Below, piece by piece: positions 27,818-35,988 of a stretch of DNA of 64,000 nt. Position 1 is the stretch's first letter. Each line of letters starts with the position of its first letter. Made by a program: the position numbers and the translations under genes. The stretch comes from Saccharopolyspora spinosa NRRL 18395 (GTDB taxonomy: Bacteria > Actinomycetota > Actinomycetes > Mycobacteriales > Pseudonocardiaceae), in assembly GCF_000194155.1 (NCBI RefSeq), contig NZ_GL877878.1:1328351-1392350 (forward strand), given 5' to 3'. Under the pieces are notes generated by a model that saw only the letters and a list, made by a program, of their open reading frames with translations, was not told the DNA's origin and made no database searches.

Positions 27818-28666
27818 TCACGGCTGGTCGGCTGCGGCGTAGTGCGCGATGAGCCGCTGCAAAAGCGAGCGGGCCGCAGCATCCTCCAACGACGCAGCCG
27901 ACAGAGCGTCGAAAAGGCGGTGGAACCGCGCCAGTTCTTCTGCCTCGGTGATGGTCATCTCCGTGTTGACCGTCTCCACCAGCGCGAGGTCGTCGATGAT
28001 GACGAAGCCGTGCAGCGGAACCGCCGTCAGCTGCGCGTCCAGCGGCACGATCGCCAGTCGCATCGTCGACATGCCGGCGAGGGCCAGCAGCCGGTCCAGC
28101 TGGGCGACCATGACCTGGGGCGGGGCGATGGGATGCCGCAACGCGGCCTCCGAGCAGAGGATCTCGACCTTCGTCCGCGGGCTGAAAAGCACGCTCTGGC
28201 GGGACATTCGCCGTTCGACCGACTCGGTGACGTCGCGGGGGCTCTGGTGCAGGTCCGCAACCACCTCGAAGACGTGCCGGGCGTACTCGGCGGTCTGCAA
28301 TAGACCGGGTATCAGCGCGATCTCGAAAAGCCGGATGCGCTCTGCGCCGCTCTCGAGCTGCTGGCTGTACTCCTGTCGGGCGCGATTCCCGGTGCGCAGC
28401 TGGCGCTTCCAGCTCGCTGCCTCGATCCGGATCTCGCGCAGCTCCTGCCGCAGCTCGGCCACCACATCGTCGGCAGCATCGGTCAGCCGGCAGTAGGTGA
28501 CCACGTCCGCGTCGGAGACGGACTGCTTCGCCGTCTCCACCCGCGAGACCTTGGACGGCGTCCACCCGGCTTGCTGAGCGAGCTGTTTCCCGGACAGCCC
28601 GGCTGCCAGGCGCAGCCGACGCAGCGCGTCGCCGAACGCCAGGCGGCGAGTGTCGAAATCGGTCAC
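27818..28666 (-). CDS. XRE-family regulator with DUF5753
   Basis: 282 residues. HTH at about 10-65 (FGDALRRLRLAAGLSGKQL, QQAGWTPSKVSRVE), then the DUF5753 domain from about residue 105 (IRLFEIALIPGLLQTAEYAR through HGFVIIDDLALVETVNTEM). It is typical of Pseudonocardiales/Streptomyces, where these regulators are paired with small acidic or DUF397/DUF6879 partners. The GTG at 28666 overlaps the stop of the upstream DUF6879 gene. Last gene of a three-gene operon. Confidence 0.93.
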   Translation of the reverse strand: MTDFDTRRLAFGDALRRLRLAAGLSGKQLAQQAGWTPSKVSRVETAKQSVSDADVVTYCRLTDAADDVVAELRQELREIRIEAASWKRQLRTGNRARQEYSQQLESGAERIRLFEIALIPGLLQTAEYARHVFEVVADLHQSPRDVTESVERRMSRQSVLFSPRTKVEILCSEAALRHPIAPPQVMVAQLDRLLALAGMSTMRLAIVPLDAQLTAVPLHGFVIIDDLALVETVNTEMTITEAEELARFHRLFDALSAASLEDAAARSLLQRLIAHYAAADQP

Positions 28667-29202
28667 CGGCTCCTCTGGGTCAGGTCGTGCAGGTAAACCA
28701 TCAGCGGAATCGCATGATCGTATGCGATGTCCCGCCAGGCCCGGTACCTGTTCACCTCCCCCGGGCTGGCGATGATCTCGGTGCCAGCGAATCGCTGGTT
28801 CTCGAAGTGCATCAACGCGACCTTGGTCTCGTCGAAGAGCCAGAAGTCGCGGGCTGGCAGGCCCAGCGCGTCCGCCTCGACCTGGGTGAGTACCCGCAGG
28901 TCCTCACCGGCGGCGATGTTGGCCGGGCTGACATCGAGCTGCCAGCGCTGGTATTCGGTGGGCGGATCCCGGAAGACCCGGACCCGGGAGAAGATCCGGC
29001 CCGCGCGGGTCGCGGTTGCGACCTCATCGAGCCAGGGCCGCAGCCAGGTCAGGTCGTCCGGTTCGCCGGCCCGCCAGCGGCGCCAGGGTTCGGCTTCGGC
29101 GGGCTGGCGGTAGGTGCCCTGGCATTCCCACCGCCACGCCCGGTGCCGGAACGAGCGCAGGAGTTCCTCGAACTCCGCGCCGGGTAACACCCAGGTACTC
29201 AC
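28663..29202 (-). CDS. DUF6879 family protein
   Basis: 179 residues. Contains VRVFRDPPTEYQRWQLDVSP, NIAAGEDLRVL, DFWLFDETKVALMHFE and the tail YDHAIPLMVYLHDL, the pattern of the actinomycete DUF6879 family. No catalytic residues are known. It is coupled by 4-base overlaps to the 69-residue gene upstream and the XRE gene downstream, so it is probably the partner of this regulator. Confidence 0.88.
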   Translation of the reverse strand: MSTWVLPGAEFEELLRSFRHRAWRWECQGTYRQPAEAEPWRRWRAGEPDDLTWLRPWLDEVATATRAGRIFSRVRVFRDPPTEYQRWQLDVSPANIAAGEDLRVLTQVEADALGLPARDFWLFDETKVALMHFENQRFAGTEIIASPGEVNRYRAWRDIAYDHAIPLMVYLHDLTQRSR

Positions 29203-29408
29203 GGCGCCGCCTTCGGCACGAAGTCGAGCAGAGCAGCTGGAACCTCCACCGCAGTCTCGTGGTCGGGAAGACCGCGCTCCCTAAGCGCGGCAAGCGCTTC
29301 CGGATCGGTGACCTTGTAGCCCTGGACGACGTAGGTTCCCTGGTCGGTGCTGTACAGCGTGGGGCAGGTACCGGCGTGGGACGTCGTTCCCTGGAAGGTC
29401 AACTTCAC
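29199..29408 (-). CDS. Small unknown protein, first gene of the XRE/DUF6879 operon
   Basis: 69 residues from GTG 29408, chosen because AAGGAGGAGCAA is directly upstream; the frame is open further but has no such site. Contains TSHAGTCPTLYSTDQGTYVVQGYKVTDPEALA in short pieces, ending VEVPAALLDFVPK. It resembles small actinomycete proteins that accompany DUF397/XRE genes. The stop overlaps the next start (GTGA). Function unknown. Confidence 0.85.
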   Translation of the reverse strand: MKLTFQGTTSHAGTCPTLYSTDQGTYVVQGYKVTDPEALAALRERGLPDHETAVEVPAALLDFVPKAAP

Positions 29409-29715
29409 TTGCTCCTCCTTGTTCGGAAGACTCATGCATCGTCTGTGCAATACCTGCATTCGGTCAAGCGTCGGCCCGTCGCGCAACTCAAACAGCCGAA
29501 CCGGGTGATGCAACTGTCGTGATCAACTGGGCCGTTCGGGTTGGAATACCGGAATGTTGCGTGGATTGCTTGAAATGCGTACGCCAGCTTCTCCATACTT
29601 TCGATCGCGACCGAGAACGGGGAGACCGAGAGGCGGCCGAGCGCGTGAGGATCACTCAGTTCCTGGCGAACGCGTGCTCCAGCGCGCCGGCCCGCCGCCC
29701 CTCGTCCCGGTCCCC

Positions 29716-29760
29716 AAAAATCCCCGGCCCGGTGTTGAACCCCGACTCGCACCGGGCCGG
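29716..29760 (-). terminator. Minus-strand rho-independent-type terminator
   Basis: Perfect 11-bp arms (29724-29734 and 29750-29760: CCGGCCCGGTG / CACCGGGCCGG), 15-base loop. On the minus strand they are followed by GGATTTTTGG. No minus-strand gene ends here now, so it may be left over from a lost gene or may limit antisense transcription. The rest of 29409-29816 shows no gene. Confidence 0.6.
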
Positions 29761-29816
29761 CCTGAACATTCCATCCACAGTAGACTGACCAGGCGAGCCG
29801 CCGGAAAGGGCATCCG

Positions 29817-30957
29817 ATGCATCGCGGCTCGCCCCTCCCGACATTCGGGATCGAAGAGGAGTTCCTGCTGCTGGATCCCGAGACCGGCCGCCCGGCACCA
29901 CGAGCTGCTGGATCCCGAGACCGGCCGCCCGGCCCCACGCATCCCGGCGGTCGACGACGACGCCACGAGCACCTTCAAGGCCGAGTTCGCCCGCTTCCAG
30001 CTGGAATCCAACACCCCCGTCTGCCGCACCGCCGTCGAGGCCCGCGAACACCTGCTCGCGGCCCGGCGCACCCTCGTCGTCGCGGCCGATCGGCGCAACC
30101 TGCGACTGGTCTCGACCGGGTACTCCCCGCTCGGCATCCCCGCCCCCTTCCCGATCACCGACACTCCCCGATACCGGCGCATCAGCGACCACTTCGGGCA
30201 GCTGCTGGACTCGCACACCGCCACCGGCTGCCACGTCCACGTCGGTATGCCCGACCTGGCCACCAGTCTCGCGGTGTCCAACCACCTGCGCCCGCACCTC
30301 CCGGCACTGCTCGCGCTCACCGCGAACTCCCCGTTCTACGACGGCCGGGACACCGGCCACGCCAGCTGGCGCACGGTCGTCTGGTCCCGGCTGCCGTCGG
30401 CCGGACCGCCGCCGATGCACCGGAATCCGGCCTCCTACCAACGCGCCGTCGACACGCTGCTGGCCAGCGGCGCCGCGCTGGACCACTCCATGATCTACTG
30501 GTTCGCCCGTCCCGCGCCGCATCTGTCCACATTGGAAGTTCGGGTGGCGGACGCCGTCGCCACAGCGGAAGAAGCACTCCTGCTAGCGCTCTTGGTGCGC
30601 GCACTGGCCGCGGCGGCGCTGCACGACATCGCCGAGGACCGCCCCGCACCCGAGCTCCCCGACGAGCACCTCCGCCTCGCCACGTGGCGCGCCGCGCGCG
30701 ACGGGCTGGAGGGGCGAGGCCTGGACGTGACCGGGGAGCTCAGGCCTGCGCGATCTCTCCTGGACGAGACAGTCAAGGCGGCGCTGCCCGCCCTGGACGC
30801 CAGCGGCGACACCCGACTGGTGACCGACCTCCTCGACCGCGTGCTGCGGGATGGCAGCGGAGCTCACCGCCAGCGCCTGGCGCACGCCCGCCGCAACGAC
30901 ATCGCCGACGTCATCGCACTGCTCGCCGAGCAGACCCGCGCCGCCGCGCCGAGGTAG
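29817..30957 (+). pseudogene. Carboxylate-amine ligase (YbdK/EgtA-like), frameshifted by a 37-bp tandem duplication
   Basis: The start is clear: GGAAAGGG, ATG 29817, then PTFGIEEEFLLLDPETG, where GIEEEF holds the metal/ATP-binding glutamates of the GCS2 family. At 29868-29941 a 37-bp segment is duplicated, shifting the frame by +1. The remaining ~350 codons continue in another frame with IPAVDDDATSTFKAEF, TGCHVHVGMPD and the Arg/His-rich tail. Removing one copy restores a normal ~367-residue protein. As it stands the enzyme lacks its N-terminal active-site strand unless the ribosome slips or a copy is lost. It would have joined an amino acid to a carboxylate such as glutamate. Confidence 0.85.
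29868..29941. repeat. 37-bp imperfect tandem duplication
   Basis: Two copies (29868-29904 and 29905-29941), 34 of 37 bases identical, each starting CTGCTGGATCCCGAGACC. Thirty-seven is not a multiple of three, so the duplication causes the frameshift in the ligase gene. Confidence 0.9.
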
Positions 30958-31082
30958 AACCTTGTCCACATAGGATATCCGCGGGCGCTGTCGAGCACAT
31001 CTCGCTGAGTGGATCTACATTCCGCCCCGCCTCCTTGCTAGGGTCGACCTGCGAAGCGCGGCCCAACGAAGGAGGTCCAACG

Positions 31083-31841
31083 ATGGCGATCGGACCGGAA
31101 GCTCCGGCAGCTCCGCAGCGGATCGTCGACGCCGTTCTCTTCGACACCTTCGGCACCGTCGTCGACTGGAAGTCCGGCGTGGCCGACGCCGTGGAGGCGA
31201 TCGCCTACCGGTACGGATTCGAGGTCGATGCCGCCGAGTTCGCGCTGCGGTGGCGAGCGCGCTACCAGCTCTCGTTGGAGCCCATCCGCAGCGGCGCCCG
31301 GGAGTTCCTCACCCTGGACGAGCTGCACAGGGAGAACCTGATCGCCACGGCGGAGGAGATGGGCCTGCCCATCGAGCGGATCGAGGCGGCCGACGTGGAA
31401 TGGCTCAACCGGGCTTGGCACCGGCTGGACGGCTGGCCGGACAGTGTGCCCGGGCTGACCGAGCTTAAGCGGCACTTCATCATCGGCCCGCTGTCCAACG
31501 GGCACCTCGCACTACTGACCAACATGGCCAAGCACGCCGGGCTGCCCTGGGACGTCATCATCGGCTCGGACGTGACCCGGTGCTACAAACCGGACCGGGA
31601 CGCCTACCTCGGCGCGGCGCGACTGCTCGACCTGCCGCCACACCGAGTCATGCTGTGCGCGGCGCACAACTCGGACCTGGCCGCGGCCCGCAGCGCGGGC
31701 CTTCGGACAGCGTTCGTCGCGCGGCCGCAGGAGTACGGCACCACCCAGCAGTCCGACCTGCACCCCACCGAAGCTTGGGACGTCATCGCCCGCGATATCC
31801 GCGACCTGGCAACCCAGCTGCGTGACCACATCACCGCCTGA
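31083..31841 (+). CDS. HAD-family hydrolase, haloacid dehalogenase type II-like
   Basis: 252 residues. Motif I is LFDTFGTVVDW (nucleophile Asp), motif II LSNGH (Ser/Asn), motif III YKPDRDAY (Lys), followed by AAHNSDLAAARSAG (acidic residue). Asn-Gly after the motif II Ser is as in L-2-haloacid dehalogenases. The real substrate may be another small organic acid or phosphate. GAAGGAGGTCC precedes ATG 31083. Upstream is the broken ligase gene, and no partner genes are visible. Confidence 0.9.
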   Translation: MAIGPEAPAAPQRIVDAVLFDTFGTVVDWKSGVADAVEAIAYRYGFEVDAAEFALRWRARYQLSLEPIRSGAREFLTLDELHRENLIATAEEMGLPIERIEAADVEWLNRAWHRLDGWPDSVPGLTELKRHFIIGPLSNGHLALLTNMAKHAGLPWDVIIGSDVTRCYKPDRDAYLGAARLLDLPPHRVMLCAAHNSDLAAARSAGLRTAFVARPQEYGTTQQSDLHPTEAWDVIARDIRDLATQLRDHITA

Positions 31842-32329
31842 CCACCACCGTCCACCCCGGACGGGTTCACTCGATCGCCCACCTGACCGCCGACATGCGG
31901 GGTCCAGGCAGAGCCGCGGCACACGATTGCACCCCCGGCATGAGGCCGCGCGGCGCCGACCGGATGCTGCCCCAGCGCCATTCGGTTCCGTCGCGCCCCA
32001 TCCACCCGACCAGGGCCAGGCAACTCGCGCGCGCCTGTCGACCACCAACAGAACCGAATTTTAATGTCCACAAAGAACGAGACGTCGCGACTCCCGCCCC
32101 GCTCGCCGCGCTGACGAAGCTCGCCACCAACCCCTCGGCGACCGCCGGGCGCATTTCGACGAACTGGTCCGAGGGCGGGTTGCGCCACGCAGCCGATCAG
32201 CACCGCGACCTGCTCAACGTAGTGCTGGGCGCGGATGTGCTTCGAACCGAGCAGCCGATGCGGGACCACATGGCCTACACCCACCGGGTGCTCGGCCCAC
32301 CCCAGCCAACGAGCTGACCGACCGGCGCG
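31842..32329. other. Region without a recognised gene
   Basis: About 490 bp. Open frames exist on both strands but none has recognisable domains or a convincing ribosome site. A 9-bp inverted repeat ATTCGGTTC / GAACCGAAT (31980 and 32051) is widely spaced. It could be the worn remains of a gene or element. Confidence 0.4.
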
Positions 32330-32452
32330 TCAGTTGTAGCCGCGCACCAGGTGGCTCTCGTCCAGATCGAGTTCCGCCTCGAACGCGGCGAGCTCGCTCG
32401 ACGCGTCCTCCGCGCCCTCCAGATCCTCCACATTGGATTCTTGAATCGACAC
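32330..32452 (-). CDS. Tiny acidic peptide, candidate RiPP-type precursor
   Basis: 40 codons from GTG 32452 with AAAGGA six bases upstream, ending TGA at 32330. The first ~31 residues are very acidic (about 14 Asp/Glu, including VEDLEGAEDASSE and FEAELDLDE). The last eight are SHLVRGYN. A negatively charged leader with a short aromatic/basic tail is the usual look of a ribosomal peptide-natural-product precursor, but no modifying enzyme is next to it. It could instead be a small regulator or antitoxin. It is divergent from the TPR-CHAT gene. Confidence 0.5.
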   Translation of the reverse strand: MSIQESNVEDLEGAEDASSELAAFEAELDLDESHLVRGYN

Positions 32453-32557
32453 CGCGTTTCCTTTCTCTCAACGCTCCATCGACGGAGCAGCGAATTCCCT
32501 TGCACCGAGCCGGGAATCCGAATCAGTCCACTGTGCTAATGCGACCGAATAGTCCAA

Positions 32558-32656
32558 TCAGATGCGGTGAAAGTGCTCGACGGGCAACGCGCGAAGACCG
32601 CTCGGGGTGCCGACATGTTCGTGCGGAACATCTTCGGCCTCCTCATCGACGTGCAC
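32558..32656 (-). CDS. Second tiny acidic ORF
   Basis: 32 residues from GTG 32656, or 52 from TTG 32716, which would add three LLGEP-like repeats. VHVDEEAEDVPHEHVG is acidic; the tail LRALPVEHFHRI is basic and aromatic, much like the 40-residue peptide 105 bp downstream on the same strand. No clear ribosome site is present for any start, so coding is uncertain. Confidence 0.3.
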   Translation of the reverse strand: MHVDEEAEDVPHEHVGTPSGLRALPVEHFHRI

Positions 32657-32671
32657 GTCGGTCAACGAGCC

Positions 32672-32716
32672 GGGTTCGCCAGGCAGGGGTTCTCCAAGCA
32701 GGGGTTCTCCAAGCAA
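32672..32716. repeat. Three 15-bp tandem repeats
   Basis: GGGTTCGCCAGGCAG, GGGTTCTCCAAGCAG, GGGTTCTCCAAGCAA in direct succession. On the minus strand they would read as pentapeptide repeats LLGEP/LLGEP/LPGEP. Confidence 0.85.
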
Positions 32717-32719
32717 CCG

Positions 32720-32742
32720 CGAGGTTAAGGTATTACACCTCG
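32720..32742. promoter_or_regulatory. Palindromic AT-rich element
   Basis: Arms CGAGGT / ACCTCG flank TTAAGGTATTAC, with inner TAA/TTA pairing. It is a likely operator or promoter element between the peptide ORFs and the TPR-CHAT gene. It shares the 11-mer GTTAAGGTATT with the hmgA upstream region. Confidence 0.4.
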
Positions 32743-32976
32743 ATCTGCCGGACGGCGGCGGGTCGGTCGAGCGATAACCTCGGCGCGACAGCAACCTGCC
32801 GCCTCCGGACCGACCTCGCGTTTCCGCAAGCGCTCCAGGCATTTCCACTGCACCGATCGGCGAACGACACCGGCCCAGGCGGGTGCCGGGCGACCGCCAT
32901 TCGGCGGATGCCAAAGCGGCCGGACCGGCCCCACCCTGTCACCTGTCACCGATGTGCCCGAACGAAATGGAGCTCG

Positions 32977-35900
32977 ATGACCAGTTCCCGGGGAGGCCCG
33001 CAGGCAGCGAGCCACGACGCGGTCATCGCCGCGCTCCAGCACATGGTGCGAAGCCGCGATCTCGCTGCGCTCCCGGAGACAACCGAGGCGTTGTCGCGCA
33101 TCGTGGAGGAGATTCCGCTCAACGACGCGCAACGCGCCGCCGCCGTGAACAACCTCGGCAATGCCATGCACCTCTGGTTCGAAGCCGACGGCCACCCGGC
33201 GGATCTGGACGAAGCCATCAGGCACTACCGGGAAGCTCTCGACTCGGCACGACGCACCGATCCGCAGCGGCCGCTCTACTGGTCCAATCTCAGCCTCGCG
33301 CTGCTCAAGCAAGCGCGGCGCAGCCGACGCCCGGAACTCGTCGAGGAAGCCGTGACGACCGCCCGTCAAGCAGCCGACTTCACATCACTGGGATCGAGGC
33401 AGCGCGTCGCGGCACTCCTGCGGCTGGTAGACGCACTGCGGATGCGCGCCGCACTCGGCGGCACCGGAACGGAAGAAGCCGTTGACGTGCTGCGCGAAGC
33501 TGCCGCAGACGCGCCGCCCGACCTGCCGGAGCGGCCGACGCTGCTGTTGCGGGTGGGCACTACGTTAGTCACCTGCTTCGACCAAGGCTCCGGCGTCGAG
33601 AAGCTCGACGCCGCCGTTCAACTGCTGCACGACGCCGCTGATGAGGTGCCCGGCGGACCGGATCTCCGGGTGGCGCTGTGCAGGCTCGGCGTGGCCCTGC
33701 GCATGCGCTTCGACGAGGAGGGAGATCCCGAAGATCTCCGATGCGCGGTGGACGAGTTGAGCCGCGCTGCGACGAGCAGCCCACGCGACGACGGGCTCCT
33801 CGCAACGGCGCTGTTCAACCTGGCGGGCGCGGGCGCGGAGCACTTCGACTGCACCGCGGAACGCGGTGCGCTGGACGAAGCGATCGAGGTACTCGACCGG
33901 TCGGTCGAGCGGCTTCGAAGCGACGACCCCCGGCTCGCGTCGGTGTTCCTTTCCTTCAGCGAACTGCTACGCTGGCAGTTCGCGATCACCAGGGACGGGC
34001 GCACGCTCGATGCCGCAGTGGATTTCGCGGACCGGGCCGCTTACTGCGCCGACGCGCCGGACGAGGATCGCTGTTGCGCGCTGCGGGTCTTCGTGGCTTG
34101 CCTGCTCTGCCGCTTCGAGAACGCAGGCGCCGCCGACGACCTCGCTCGTGCCGACGCGGCCCTGACCGAACTCGATCGACTGGCGCCTGCGGACGGCCCG
34201 GTGCGGTTGGGCCACTGGATACAGCGCGGCCGCCTCGCAGTGCGCGAGTTCGAGCAGTCGCAGGCCAAGTCGACCCTCAACGCGGCGATCACCGCGTACC
34301 AGCGGGTCTTGGCGGCGATGCCCGCGGATGATCCGGAACGTGCGGCGGTGTCGGTCGAGCTGTGCAACGTCCTGCAGCGGCAATCCAAGCAGAACCGGCG
34401 GCGCACCTACCGGCTTGCGCACGCCACGTTGCGGGCGGCCGCAGAGCTGCCGACGGCACCTGCCGCGACGCGGATGCGCGCAGCAGTGCTGGCCGGGCAC
34501 CTCGCGGCCGAGACCAGCCGGTGGGAAGACGCGGCGACCATGTTCAAGTCGGCGATGGCCCTGCTGCCGCTGGTCACCAGGTTCGGGCCGCCCCCGGACG
34601 CCGCTCGACGGTACGAACTGACCGCCCTGGTCGCCGACATGGCCGCCTGCGCGGTGCACGACGGCACCCCCAAGCAGGCCGTCGAGCTGCTGGAACACGG
34701 CCGGAATCTCTTGCTGGCGCAGGCGCTCGGCACCGGCGACGAGCACACCGCCCTGCGCCACGAACTCCCCGCGCTCGCGGCGGATCTGCAACGCGTCCGC
34801 CAGCAACTGGATTACCTCCCCGACAACCTGCTGGGGGCAGCGGTGCGGCGGAAGGCAGTCGGGCGCCAGCGCCGCCTGGCCGACCGGTAGGCGGAGCTGG
34901 TGAACGAGGTCCGCAGCCAACCCGGCTTCGAGCGGTACCTGACACCGCCCGCGTTCGGGCAGCTCCGCGATGCCGCTGCGGACGGTCCCGTGGTCATGGT
35001 GAACGTCAGCGCGTACGGATCGCACGCCCTGCTCGTCACCGCTGGCGAGGCGGTCGGCGTGACCCTGCCTCGCCTCGACGTCCGCAGCACCGCGAAGTAC
35101 ACCAGGCTCCTGCTGTCGGCCGACAACGCAGCCGACGTGCGGGAGGTGCTGGCCTGGCTCTGGCATTCCGTGGCCGAGCCGGTGTTCAACGTGCTCAGCT
35201 ACTACTACGTCACCGCCTTCGGCCGAGTGCCCGCCGACGACCAGCGGTGGCCGCGCATCTGGTGGTGCCCCACCGGCCCGGCCGCTTTCTTGCCGCTGCA
35301 CGCGGCCGGAAGCGCGACGCTCCCCGGCACCGGACGGTCGGTCCTGGAACGCACGGTTCCGTCCTACACCGCGACGTTGCAGTCGTTGATGCACGCCCGG
35401 CAGTCCGAGTTCCAGGCCGGCCTCGATCCCCGCGTGGTCCTCGGCGACCGCGCGACCGCTCGGGCCGAAGCCGGCCTGGTGACCCAGCGCTGGCCCGCCG
35501 CGAAGGTCCTCGAACTCACCGAGTCGACGCGCGCAGCAGTGCTCGCCGCACTGGCCGAACCCGGGCCCGTGCATTTCGCCTGCCGCGGCATCCAGAAGGC
35601 GCACGACTCCGCGTCGAGCCGACTGTCCGGTACCGACGGCAGCCCGCTGCCCATCGCCGACCTCGTGCGATCGCCAGGGGGGTTCGCCTACGTGTCGGCG
35701 AACGAGGTCGCGCTGGATCCGGGCAGCCCACCCGACTCGATCACCCAGCTGCTGCCGCTGCTGCACCATGCCGGGGGTTTCCAACACGTGATCGGTCCGT
35801 TGTGGTCGGTCGACGGCGACGGTTCGATCATCGACTCGCTGTACACCGACCTGGCTGAAGATGGTGTGCTGGACATCGCCAACGCGGCCGAAGCCCTGCA

Positions 35901-35979
35901 CCGCACGGTGCGGGCGATGCGGCAACTCCACCCCCACGACCCGCGCCTCTGGGCCGCCCACATCCACGTAGGCCCGTGA
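32977..35979 (+). pseudogene. TPR-CHAT protein with in-frame amber stop and altered catalytic positions
   Basis: A 1000-codon frame from ATG 32977. The first ~637 codons are tetratricopeptide-like helical repeats (AVNNLGNAMHLWFEADGHPAD, YWSNLSLALLKQA and many similar units). A TAG at 34888-34890 interrupts ...RRLADR / AELVNEVRSQPGFERYL; the same frame then continues to 35979 as a CHAT (caspase-like) domain. The GTG at 34900 could restart translation. In the CHAT part the usual ACHG is ACRG (His to Arg, codon 35584) and the usual SAC is SAN (Cys to Asn, codon 35701). The peptidase dyad therefore seems lost. CHAT proteins often act in signalling or immunity; this one looks inactive or reduced to a scaffold. 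Confidence 0.85.
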
Positions 35980-35988
35980 TCGCCGGAC

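Noticed and set aside
29724-29760. tRNA-like GTTCAAC sequence inside the 29.7-kb hairpin
   Set aside because: The arms do not form a T-stem or acceptor stem; the structure is a simple terminator-type hairpin.
31980-32059. 9-bp inverted repeat ATTCGGTTC / GAACCGAAT as mobile-element ends
   Set aside because: The interval is ~80 bp, contains no gene, and no flanking target duplication is visible.
32750-32970. Upstream extension of the TPR-CHAT gene or a third peptide
   Set aside because: Open frames continue upstream but have no ribosome site and no domain; ATG 32977 is the first start that leads into the TPR repeats.
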